NCBI GenBank assembly: GCA_903895005.1
Contig: CAITSH010000198.1
Location: forward strand, 1-15,235
DNA: 15,235 nt
Source of the DNA: an uncultured Pseudomonadota bacterium
Lineage (GTDB): Bacteria; Pseudomonadota; Gammaproteobacteria; Burkholderiales; SG8-39
Reading direction: 5' to 3'
The stretch's first letter is position 1, and each line of letters starts with the position of its first letter. Position numbers and translations under genes: made by a program. Shown one piece after another: positions 6,289 through 13,414 of the stretch. The notes beneath the pieces were generated by a model. That model was not told the DNA's origin and did not search any database. It saw nothing but the letters and a program-made list of their open reading frames with translations.

Positions 6289-7266
6289 ATGCGTGCAGTC
6301 GAAATCACCACCCCGGGCGAACCCGAAGTCCTCAAGCTCGGTACCCGCCCCGATCCACTGCCGCAGGCGGGTGAAGTCCTGATCAAGGTTGCGGCTGCGG
6401 GCGTCAACCGCCCGGACGTACTCCAACGAAAGGGCAACTATCCCGTGCCTCCCGGGGCATCGGACATTCCCGGCCTCGAGGTGGCAGGCACCGTCGCCGC
6501 ACTCGGCGAGGGCGTCAGCGGCTGGAAAGTCGGCGACGAGGTCTGCGCCCTGGTGGCCGGCGGCGGTTACGCTGAACTTTGCACCGCGCCCGCAGCGCAG
6601 GTACTGCCCGTACCCAAGGGTTTTTCGATGATAGAGGCAGCCTCGCTGCCGGAAACATTCTTCACCGTCTGGACCAATGTGTTCGACCGCGCAAAACTCG
6701 CCCCCGGCGAAACCCTGCTGGTACAGGGCGGCTCCTCGGGCATCGGCGTCACCGCCATCCAGATGGCCAAGGCCTTCGGACATACCGTTTATGCCACCGC
6801 AGGCAGCGCAGACAAATGCGCCGCATGCGTTCGCCTCGGTGCCGACCGCGCGATCAATTACAAGACCGAGGACTTTGTCGCCGTGCTTAAAGAAGCGACC
6901 GGCGGCAAGGGCGTCAATGTCATTCTCGACATGGTCGGCGGCGACTACGTGGATCGCGAACTCAAAAGCCTCGCCGACGACGGCCGCATCGTGCTGATTG
7001 CGTTTCTGGGCGGCATGAAGTCCACGGTCAACCTCAATGAAATCCTGCGCCGCCGCCTGGTGCTCACCGGCTCGACCCTGCGTCCGCGCCCCATCGATTT
7101 CAAGGGCGCGATCGCGCAAAACCTGCGGGCCAAGGTCTGGCCGCTGCTCGAAGCGGGCAAAATCAAGCCGGAAATTTTCAAGACCTTCCCCCTCGCCGAC
7201 GCGTCGCAGGCGCACATGCTGATGGAATCTTCGCAGCACATCGGCAAGCTCGTACTAACGGTCTAG
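6289..7266 (+). CDS. NAD(P)H quinone oxidoreductase, PIG3/QOR type (zinc-free MDR)
   Basis: 325 residues of the medium-chain dehydrogenase/reductase superfamily. The N-terminal GroES-like part contains AAGVNRPDVLQRKGNYPVPP and GASDIPGLEVAGTVAALG, the hallmark of the TP53I3/PIG3 quinone oxidoreductase group. The Rossmann part has LVQGGSSGIGVTAIQMAK (144-161) for NADPH binding. The catalytic-zinc cysteine of alcohol dehydrogenases is absent, as expected for this group. It reduces quinones or small enones using NADPH in the cytosol. A GAAGAAG stretch about 8 nt before the ATG is a modest ribosome binding site. The stop is 2 nt before the next gene's GTG, so the two are translated from one message. 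Confidence 0.93.
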   Translation: MRAVEITTPGEPEVLKLGTRPDPLPQAGEVLIKVAAAGVNRPDVLQRKGNYPVPPGASDIPGLEVAGTVAALGEGVSGWKVGDEVCALVAGGGYAELCTAPAAQVLPVPKGFSMIEAASLPETFFTVWTNVFDRAKLAPGETLLVQGGSSGIGVTAIQMAKAFGHTVYATAGSADKCAACVRLGADRAINYKTEDFVAVLKEATGGKGVNVILDMVGGDYVDRELKSLADDGRIVLIAFLGGMKSTVNLNEILRRRLVLTGSTLRPRPIDFKGAIAQNLRAKVWPLLEAGKIKPEIFKTFPLADASQAHMLMESSQHIGKLVLTV

Positions 7267-7268
7267 CC

Positions 7269-8162
7269 GTGTTCCAGCCAGGGCTGCTCAAGGGCAAGCG
7301 AATTCTCGTGACAGGCGGCGGCACAGGCCTTGGACGCGAGATCGCAGCGCAGTACCTGGGGCTGGGCGCCGAGATCATCATCTGCGGCCGGCGCAAATCA
7401 GTCCTCGATGAAACGGCCGACGAATTGATGCAAGTCCACGGTGGAAAAAGCGGCGGCAAGGTCAGTACCCACGCGGTAGACATCCGCGACGCCGCTGCAG
7501 TGGACACCATGGTGCAGGCGATCTGGGACGAAGGCGGACCGCTCACCGGCCTTGTCAACAACGCTGCGGGCAATTTCATCAGCCGCACCGAAGACTTGTC
7601 GCCGCGCGGCTTTGATGCCATCGCCAACATTGTTTTGCACGGCACCTTCTACACCACACAGGCAGTGGGCAAGCGCTGGATTGCCGGCGGGCACAAGGGC
7701 AGCGTGATTTCCATCGTCGTGACCTGGGTGTGGACCGGTTCGCCCTTTGTGGTGCCCTCGGCCATGGCCAAGGCCGGCGTGCACGTAATGACGCAATCAC
7801 TGGCGGTCGAATGGGGCCGTCACGGCATTCGCCTCAACGCCATCGCTCCTGGCACCATTCCAACCGAAGGCATGAGCAAGCGCCTCGCGCCCGGACAACA
7901 GGACCGCAGTGAGGCGATCGCCAAAAGCAACCCGATGGGCCGCATCGGACAAATGCATGAGTTGCAAAACCTCTCGACCTTCCTGATGGCCGACGGCTGC
8001 GAATGGCTGTCGGGGCAAACTATCGCACTCGACGGCGCGGGCTGGCAGGCCAACGGCGGCTCGTTCAAGGAATTGTTCGCCTGGGGCGACGCGGAATGGG
8101 CCAAGGCGCGCGACACCATCAAGGCACAGGACGAAAAAGACCGGGCAGGCAAGCCGGCGTAG
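7269..8162 (+). CDS. SDR family oxidoreductase, 2,4-dienoyl-CoA reductase (DECR)-like, with altered catalytic Tyr
   Basis: 297 residues, Rossmann fold with TGGGTGLG (15-22), NNAAGNF (97-103), TGSPFVVPSAMAKAGV (156-171) and NAIAPGTIPTEG. It follows the mitochondrial-type 2,4-dienoyl-CoA reductase pattern, including the S-x3-K pair (S164, K168) and a C-terminal extension ending in an EWAKARDTIK-like helix. In DECR1 the catalytic tyrosine lies 15 residues before the lysine; here that position is W153, codon TGG at 7725-7727. Activity may be changed or lost. The gene starts with GTG 2 nt after the quinone oxidoreductase stop and has no clear ribosome binding site of its own, so translational coupling is likely. 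A beta-oxidation role is inferred from the family only. Confidence 0.88.
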   Translation: MFQPGLLKGKRILVTGGGTGLGREIAAQYLGLGAEIIICGRRKSVLDETADELMQVHGGKSGGKVSTHAVDIRDAAAVDTMVQAIWDEGGPLTGLVNNAAGNFISRTEDLSPRGFDAIANIVLHGTFYTTQAVGKRWIAGGHKGSVISIVVTWVWTGSPFVVPSAMAKAGVHVMTQSLAVEWGRHGIRLNAIAPGTIPTEGMSKRLAPGQQDRSEAIAKSNPMGRIGQMHELQNLSTFLMADGCEWLSGQTIALDGAGWQANGGSFKELFAWGDAEWAKARDTIKAQDEKDRAGKPA

Positions 8163-8169
8163 CGTCATC

Positions 8170-8212
8170 CGATGGCTGGAAATCCCCGCCTGGCGCGGGT
8201 TTCCAGCCATCG
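8170..8212. other. Long perfect hairpin between SDR and Bug receptor genes
   Basis: CGATGGCTGGAAA at 8170-8182 pairs perfectly over 13 bp with 8200-8212, and an inner CCCGC/GCGGG stem (8185-8189 with 8195-8199) extends it. No T-run follows on the plus strand, so it is not a standard intrinsic terminator. It ends 14 nt before the Bug gene's Shine-Dalgarno. It could end the SDR transcript weakly, or stabilise the 3' or 5' ends of a processed message. Confidence 0.65.
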
Positions 8213-8226
8213 GCATAATTAAAAAC

Positions 8227-8231
8227 GGAGG
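8227..8231 (+). promoter_or_regulatory. Shine-Dalgarno GGAGG that fixes a TTG start
   Basis: GGAGG lies 7 nt before the TTG at 8239. No ATG or GTG at this point gives the signal peptide that a Bug receptor needs, so this site is what supports the TTG start. Confidence 0.8.
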
Positions 8232-8238
8232 AATCATC

Positions 8239-9210
8239 TTGAAAAGCATTGTCCGGGGCATTGCCCTCTTGCTCGTCGCGAGCTTTGCCGCCATGCCAGG
8301 CGGCGCGGGCGCCCAGGCCTGGCCGAACAAATCAATACGCCTGGTGACGCCGTTTGCGCCGGGCGGCGGCACCGACTTCATCGCCCGGCTGATCGCGCAA
8401 AAACTCACCGAGAAACTCGGCCAGCCAGTGATCGTCGACAACAAGCCCGGTGCCGGCGCGACGCTAGGCACCGAGATCGCACTCAAATCGGCACCCGATG
8501 GTTACACGCTGCTCGTCACTCCGGCGAGCTACACCGTCAATGCCAACATCTACAAGCTCAACTTCGATCCGGTCAATGACATCACGCCCATTGTGCAAAT
8601 TGCGCAGGGCCCTTACCTCGTTGCCGTGCATCCGTCGGTGCCGGTAAAAACACTGAAGGAACTCGTTGATTACGCCAGAGCCAATCCGGGCAAGCTTTCG
8701 TACAGCTCGGCAGGCAGCGGCAGTTCCACACATCTTGCCACGGCCTATTTCCTCGACGTAGCCAAGATCGACATGCTGCACGTGCCGTACAAGGGAACCG
8801 GACCTGCGCTCAACGACACCATCGCCGGTAACGTGCAGGTGCTGTTCGGCAGCGTCGCCGCCACGCTGCAGCACGTCAAGTCGGGGCGCCTGCGCGCCCT
8901 CGCCGTCACCACCCCGCAACGCATCAGCGCCGAACCGGACCTGCCGACCGTAGCCGAGTCGGGCTACCCCAGTTACGAAGTCACCAACTGGAGCGGCCTC
9001 TCCGGCCCCAAGGGCCTTTCCAAAGACATCGTCGATCGCCTCAATCGCGAGGTTAACGACATCATTAAAGGCACCGAAGTCGCCAAGCTGCTGGCCGCCG
9101 ACGGCCTGAGCCCCGCAGGCGGCACATCACAGCGCTTTACCGCCATCATCAGCGCCGAAATACCGCGCTGGGGTCGCGTGATCAAATCATCGGGCATGAA
9201 AATCGAATAG
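8239..9210 (+). CDS. Bug/TctC family periplasmic substrate-binding protein
   Basis: 323 residues. Signal peptide 1-26 (hydrophobic core IALLLVASFAA, likely cleavage after AGA), then the typical Bug mature start WPNKSIRLVTPFAPGGGTD. Further family marks are VIVDNKPGAGATLGTEIAL, APDGYTLL, YSSAGSGSSTHLA and HVPYKGTGPALNDTIAG. Bug proteins bind carboxylates and similar small anions in the periplasm for tripartite tricarboxylate transporters or for sensing. No tctA or tctB membrane gene is in the window, so this is an orphan receptor, as most are in Burkholderiales. It starts with TTG behind a strong ribosome binding site. The ligand is not predictable. It is followed 52 bp later by the gnd-like gene on the same strand. 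Confidence 0.93.
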   Translation: MKSIVRGIALLLVASFAAMPGGAGAQAWPNKSIRLVTPFAPGGGTDFIARLIAQKLTEKLGQPVIVDNKPGAGATLGTEIALKSAPDGYTLLVTPASYTVNANIYKLNFDPVNDITPIVQIAQGPYLVAVHPSVPVKTLKELVDYARANPGKLSYSSAGSGSSTHLATAYFLDVAKIDMLHVPYKGTGPALNDTIAGNVQVLFGSVAATLQHVKSGRLRALAVTTPQRISAEPDLPTVAESGYPSYEVTNWSGLSGPKGLSKDIVDRLNREVNDIIKGTEVAKLLAADGLSPAGGTSQRFTAIISAEIPRWGRVIKSSGMKIE

Positions 9211-9262
9211 CCTGCGCAACATCGCAGCAACGTATTACACGGGCAATCCTCTGGAGCCGGCA

Positions 9263-10183
9263 ATGCAGATCGGAATAGTAGGCTTAGGCCGCATGGGCGC
9301 GAACATGGCGCGCCGGCTCGCACGCGGCGGGGTGAAGGTCGGCGGCCACGATCGCAATGAAGCCCTTGCTTCGGCGCTCGCTGTTGAATCCGGGTTCCAG
9401 CCTGCAGACTCGCTCAAGGCGCTGGTTGACTCGCTGCCCGCACCGCGCGTCATCTGGCTGATGCTACCCGCGGGGGAAGCAACACAGGCCATCCTGGACG
9501 CAACATCGTCACTGCTTTCCAAAGGCGATGTCGTGGTCGACGGCGGCAACGCCAACTACAAGGACACCCAGCGTCGCGCCGCCGAACTCGAAAAAAAAGG
9601 TATTGCCTTCGTTGATGCAGGCGTGTCCGGCGGTGTGTGGGGCCTTGCCAATGGTTACTGCCTGATGCTGGGCGGAGCCAAGGATGCCGTCGCGCGCGTC
9701 GAACCCTTCATAAAACTGCTCGCGCCCTCACGCGACACCGGCTGGCTGCACTGCGGCCCCTCGGGTAGCGGGCACTTCGTGAAAATGGTCCACAACGGCA
9801 TCGAGTACGGAATGATGCAGGCGATGGCCGAGGGCTTCGCGTTGCTCGATGCGAAAAGGGACTTGCAACTGGACACCGCCGCCATCGGTGAGCTGTGGCG
9901 GCACGGAAGTGTTGTGCGCTCCTGGCTGCTCGACCTGACCGCCGACGCACTCAAAAGTAACAACAGCATGGCGGGCATCAAGCCGGTCGTCGCAGACTCT
10001 GGCGAGGGCCGCTGGACCGTCGACGAAGCCGTTTTCCTGGGTGTGCCGGCGCCGGTCATCGCGATGGCATTGATGACACGCTTCGCCAGCCAGGGCGGCA
10101 ATGATTACTCGGCCAGACTGCTGGCGATGATGCGCGCCGGTTTTGGCGGGCACGCGGTGGAGAAGGACAACGGAGGGGCTTGA
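9263..10183 (+). CDS. gnd: 6-phosphogluconate dehydrogenase, decarboxylating, short (about 300 aa) type
   Basis: 306 residues, the short Gnd form rather than the roughly 470-residue E. coli type. The nucleotide-binding loop is GLGRMGANMARRL (7-19). The strand after it ends in GHDRN with an acidic D30, which favours NAD+ over NADP+. The substrate and catalytic motifs VDGGNANYKDT, DAGVSGGVWGLANGY (118-132) and KMVHNGIEYGMMQ (K174, N178, E181) are intact. It oxidises and decarboxylates 6-phosphogluconate to ribulose 5-phosphate. A GGAG about 8 nt before the ATG supports the start. It is the last gene of the plus-strand run before the terminator at 10334. Confidence 0.92.
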   Translation: MQIGIVGLGRMGANMARRLARGGVKVGGHDRNEALASALAVESGFQPADSLKALVDSLPAPRVIWLMLPAGEATQAILDATSSLLSKGDVVVDGGNANYKDTQRRAAELEKKGIAFVDAGVSGGVWGLANGYCLMLGGAKDAVARVEPFIKLLAPSRDTGWLHCGPSGSGHFVKMVHNGIEYGMMQAMAEGFALLDAKRDLQLDTAAIGELWRHGSVVRSWLLDLTADALKSNNSMAGIKPVVADSGEGRWTVDEAVFLGVPAPVIAMALMTRFASQGGNDYSARLLAMMRAGFGGHAVEKDNGGA

Positions 10184-10333
10184 TCGGCACGGGTATCGCA
10201 TGACGGGCGACTTTTGCATCCCGCAATACAAGCTGGCCACGCGACCGTTCATTTCCGCCCCCACGGCATGGGACCGGCCGGAAAGCGGCACCAGTCGGGC
10301 ATTTCCAGAGAATGGGCTTTGGTAATGCGCAAA

Positions 10334-10358
10334 AAAAGGCCTCTTGAAGAGGCCTTTT
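10334..10358. terminator. Bidirectional intrinsic terminator
   Basis: A 10-bp perfect stem (AAAAGGCCTC with GAGGCCTTTT) encloses the 5-nt loop TTGAA. On the plus strand the stem ends in TTTT, 150 bp after gnd. On the minus strand a run of seven U follows, ideal for ending the convergent cysteine-repeat gene (stop at 10401). Apart from this hairpin the 217-bp gap 10184-10400 shows no gene. Confidence 0.9.
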
Positions 10359-10400
10359 CCATACCACTGCAATGCTACGCAGTACGAATCCAGACCAGCG

Positions 10401-11015
10401 TCAGCTTTTCCCGAAGCGCATTTTCGCATCGGTAAGGCAATCGCCTTTCACGGCCCCGGCAAATGCATCGCATTTCTCCTTGGCCACGGCGTAGTCGGCA
10501 TCGCGTTTTTCCTCGGCGCCTTCCTTGCGTGCACCTGCCGCCGCCGCGCTTGCCTTGCTGTTGGCGGTCGCCGTGGTTTCCGCCGCCGTTTCGTTGGCAT
10601 TCACCGTCTTTAACCGCGTCGTCGCGTCGGCCTTGGCCGCGACCATGGCGGACTTGGCTTCCTTGCGGCATACATCCTTGACGTTGCCCGCGGCGTCATC
10701 GCATTTTTCCTTGGCCACGCTGTAGTCCGCTTCGGCTGTGGCCACACGCAGCTTGTAGGTATTGCCCGCAGAGGGCTTGTACTTCGACTCAAGCTGCGCC
10801 GCACCGACTTTTTCCGTTCCACTGGCCTGCGCCTTGCAAATGTCCTTGGCGTTGCCCGAAAGGGAACCACAGGCGGATTTGGCAGACTTGTAGTCGGCAC
10901 TTATTTTGTCCCGAGCCGACTTGTACTCCATGTTGCTCATGGTCTGCGACAGGGCCGTGGCGCTGAACGCCAGGCCGAGCGCAACGGCGATCGCGCTGGT
11001 GTTGAATGTGTTCAT
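10401..11015 (-). CDS. Exported protein with three C-x10-C repeats, function unknown
   Basis: 204 residues with a signal peptide (about 1-23, ALGLAFSATALS). The mature part is helical, lysine- and alanine-rich. It carries three copies of a unit with consensus Y-x2-A-K-x2-C-x4-G-x2-K-x2-C, with cysteines at 49/60, 105/116 and 182/193. The identical spacing suggests three disulfide-closed helical hairpins in the periplasm. A non-repeat stretch rich in Ala, Thr and Asn (about 125-165) separates repeats two and three. Related hypothetical exported proteins occur in Burkholderiales, but I know no assigned function. The start at 11015 is supported by AAAAGGA about 7 nt upstream; a frame extending to 11051 would precede the signal peptide. 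It lies downstream of a CsbD stress gene on the same strand and ends at a strong terminator. Confidence 0.82.
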   Translation of the reverse strand: MNTFNTSAIAVALGLAFSATALSQTMSNMEYKSARDKISADYKSAKSACGSLSGNAKDICKAQASGTEKVGAAQLESKYKPSAGNTYKLRVATAEADYSVAKEKCDDAAGNVKDVCRKEAKSAMVAAKADATTRLKTVNANETAAETTATANSKASAAAAGARKEGAEEKRDADYAVAKEKCDAFAGAVKGDCLTDAKMRFGKS

Positions 11016-11147
11016 TTGAATTCCTTTTATGGGCGCCGGGGTGCACGCCATTTTGGGTTGCCGGACTGGCCGACGCTTGATGGTGAGTTTGATGGTGCGT
11101 TCGGCGGGGTATTCGACGCCGCGTTATGGCGCGCCTTCAGCTGCCGC

Positions 11148-11363
11148 TCAGATGTGCTTGATTTCCTTCATACGCTTTTGCCATTCGGCCAGTTGCACCT
11201 CGGCTTCATCCTTGGAGATGCCGTATGTCTCCTGGATCTTCCCGGCCAGATGGTCGCGCTTGCCGGCAATCACGTCGAGCTGATCGTCGGTGAGCTTGCC
11301 CCACTGCTCTTTGACATTGCCCTTGAATTGCTTCCAGTTGCCTTCGATTCGGTCCCAGTTCAT
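11148..11363 (-). CDS. CsbD family stress-response protein
   Basis: 71 residues, the usual CsbD length. It shows the family core MNWDRIEGNWKQFKGNVKEQ, WGKLTDDQLDVIAGKRDHL and GKIQETYGISKDEAE. CsbD-like proteins are small, hydrophilic, abundant under general stress in many bacteria, and lack a known biochemical role. AAAGGA about 6 nt upstream of the ATG at 11363 decides the start; a longer frame to 11414 has no homologous sequence. It is followed by the cysteine-repeat gene 132 bp later and preceded by the AI-2E gene 177 bp upstream, so it probably has its own promoter. Confidence 0.93.
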   Translation of the reverse strand: MNWDRIEGNWKQFKGNVKEQWGKLTDDQLDVIAGKRDHLAGKIQETYGISKDEAEVQLAEWQKRMKEIKHI

Positions 11364-11540
11364 TTTGTGTCCTTTGCGTGGTTGGAGATGCGCGGGGAAG
11401 CGCGGTGCATGCACTCAGCTTGAAGTTGCGACAGCCGGCCACCCGACCCCCCAAGTCTAAGGCGGGCGCGGCGCCAGATCGGTCTGCCACCGCACACAGG
11501 ACAACTGCCACCACAAACTTTACAAATAGCCTCACGGGCC

Positions 11541-12767
11541 TCAGCGGCCCAGCAACTCGCCGACCGGCTTGAGTAATTCGACGCGGTCGCATATCACTTT
11601 GACAATCGCAACCAGCGGGGCGCCAAGCAAAAGGCCCCAGACTCCCCAGAGCCATCCGAAGAACAACAGCGCGATAAACAGCACGGCGGGGTTGACGCGG
11701 GCGAAACGACTCTGCAACCAGGTCATGAACATGAACCCGATCCCCCCCGCGACGAGCATCGCCACACCGGCAACCATCACGGCATGCCATATCGATCCGG
11801 ACTGAAGGAAGGCGGCGACGATGCTGCCGATAATGATCAGCGCGGATCCAAGATAGGGCACGAAATGCAGCACCCCCGCGGCAAAACCCCAGACACCGGC
11901 ATCCTCCATGCCCATGGCCTCGAACGCCAGCCAGGTGCCGAGCCCGACCAGCACGTTGGAGAGCAGCGTCGCGAGCAGGTAGCGCTGCACCTGCACGTCG
12001 ACTTCCTCAAGGATGCGTACCGCCTCCTTCTTACGCGTCAGGGAGGGACCGACAAACTGCACGAGTTTTCGGCGAAAGTGCACCCCCGAGGCGAGCAGGA
12101 AATACGTAAGCAACAGCACCACCGGTGCCTGCGCCGCAACGGTGATGAGCAAGGCTGATTGTGCGATGGCATAGTCGCGCAGCCACAGCGACCCGGGTGG
12201 CGGCCGCACCACGACGGCCCTGGCGCCAGGCTTGAGCCCGACGTCGGCCGCTGCCCCCTGTATTTCGTTTGCGGCCTCCTCCATATTCTGCAGCGGTGTC
12301 TTCGCGGCGGCGCCGCCCGCGCTGCGCGAGTCACGCGAATCAGTCATCGACTGGCGCAATTTGCGCGCCGCCTCGGGCAGGCGCTCTATCATCGCAGTGG
12401 CGTCATCACTCAGGGCGTATCCCAACCACGAAAGGCTGCCAAGCAATGCGGCTAGCGCCAACAAAGCGCCGACCGCACGCGGCACGCGGCGCGCCGCCAG
12501 CCAGTCGACCACAGGATGCAGCGTGTAGCTGCCGAGAATGCCGATCAGCAGTGGCACAAAAAACGCGCGCCCGAGGTACAGAGCTGCCACTACCGCGATG
12601 GCGGCGAGCAGCGCCAGTGCAAGGTTGGCGTTGAGATGGTTGCGCCGGCGCTCTGGCGGCGCTGGCGCGTCGGCCGCTTCCCATGCGTCTCTGGGGTCAC
12701 CCCTTAGTTGGGGGCCCAGCCCGGCAACAGGCGCGGCATCGGATCTATTGGCGATTATTTTTTTCAT
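11541..12767 (-). CDS. AI-2E family transporter (PerM/YhhT-like membrane protein)
   Basis: 408 residues. A polar N-terminal stretch of about 45 residues precedes two close membrane segments (about 48-68 and 70-86). Next come a large soluble or periplasmic domain (about 130-215) and a C-terminal bundle of membrane helices with the family-typical VLHFVPYLGSALIIIGSIVA, NPAVLFIALLFFGWLWGVWG and GAPLVAIVKV. Members are implicated in autoinducer-2 export or in ion or solute transport; the true substrate is usually unknown. The ATG at 12767 follows GCGGAG by 4 nt and is preferred over the in-frame start at 12851. No quorum-sensing gene is nearby, so a signalling role should not be assumed. Confidence 0.92.
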   Translation of the reverse strand: MKKIIANRSDAAPVAGLGPQLRGDPRDAWEAADAPAPPERRRNHLNANLALALLAAIAVVAALYLGRAFFVPLLIGILGSYTLHPVVDWLAARRVPRAVGALLALAALLGSLSWLGYALSDDATAMIERLPEAARKLRQSMTDSRDSRSAGGAAAKTPLQNMEEAANEIQGAAADVGLKPGARAVVVRPPPGSLWLRDYAIAQSALLITVAAQAPVVLLLTYFLLASGVHFRRKLVQFVGPSLTRKKEAVRILEEVDVQVQRYLLATLLSNVLVGLGTWLAFEAMGMEDAGVWGFAAGVLHFVPYLGSALIIIGSIVAAFLQSGSIWHAVMVAGVAMLVAGGIGFMFMTWLQSRFARVNPAVLFIALLFFGWLWGVWGLLLGAPLVAIVKVICDRVELLKPVGELLGR

Positions 12768-13003
12768 ATGCTCCGCTACCCTAGCCGTCTGATGCCGCAG
12801 GGTATGTGCGGTGCCGCACGCCGAGCCCGCGCCGGTGCCGGTGCCGCCCACCCGATCGCGCGATGCGAATCATCCGGGCCTTGCGTGCGATACCGAACAG
12901 AACTTTCTCGACAGGCCAAACATAGTGGCTCGCCGGCTTAGGGTAGCGACGCTTATTTCCCCGGCCGACGCCCCGATCAGTTTCATAACCCACGGAGATC
13001 AAT

Positions 13004-13360
13004 ATGAAAACAACACTCAAGAGCCTGCTTTGCAATTTCCTGGTCATTGCCACGATGATGCTGCCATTCCAGAACGGCCAGGCCGCGATGATTGGCTCCG
13101 ACCAAGCGGGCAACGTAGCCAGCGCCCAACTAGAGCGCAGTAATCTCATCAACCTGCTCAGCCGCGCAGAAACAGCCAGCCAGCTCCAGTCAATGGGCCT
13201 GGACGCGGCACTGGCTGGTCAGCGGGTTGCAGCGATGACCGATGCCGAAGTGCATTCGCTCGCAGGCCAGGTGAACGCCCTTCCGGCCGGCGCCGACGGC
13301 GGCCTGGCATTGCTGGTCCTCGTCGTGTTCTTTATCTGGTACTTCGCGTTTCGCCGCTAA
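13004..13360 (+). CDS. PA2779-like small membrane protein
   Basis: 118 residues with a signal peptide (about 1-28, cleaving after GQA), a short helical mature region, and a single C-terminal membrane segment (101-116) with the basic end RR. The stretch AAMTDAEVHSLAGQVNALPAG and the Gly-Gly pair just before the membrane helix (99-100) fit the PA2779 family, which is normally encoded next to a PA2778-like peptidase, as here. GGAG sits about 6 nt before the ATG. The 236-bp region upstream (12768-13003) separates it from the divergent AI-2E gene and must hold both promoters; it shows a short GGTGCC-rich stretch but no clear -35/-10 pair. Function unknown. Confidence 0.82.
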   Translation: MKTTLKSLLCNFLVIATMMLPFQNGQAAMIGSDQAGNVASAQLERSNLINLLSRAETASQLQSMGLDAALAGQRVAAMTDAEVHSLAGQVNALPAGADGGLALLVLVVFFIWYFAFRR

Positions 13361-13414
13361 AACGTTCGTACGAAAAGCAGTCTTCAGTCGCAACATGAAG
13401 GACTGGCAACGCTT

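Noticed and set aside
6256..7239. A 327-codon minus-strand open frame opposite the quinone oxidoreductase
   Set aside because: The plus strand has all quinone oxidoreductase motifs in order; the minus frame has none and is a coding shadow.
11541..12767. Quorum-sensing AI-2 export locus
   Set aside because: Only the family name suggests it; there is no luxS, lsr or other signalling gene in the window and family members have varied substrates.
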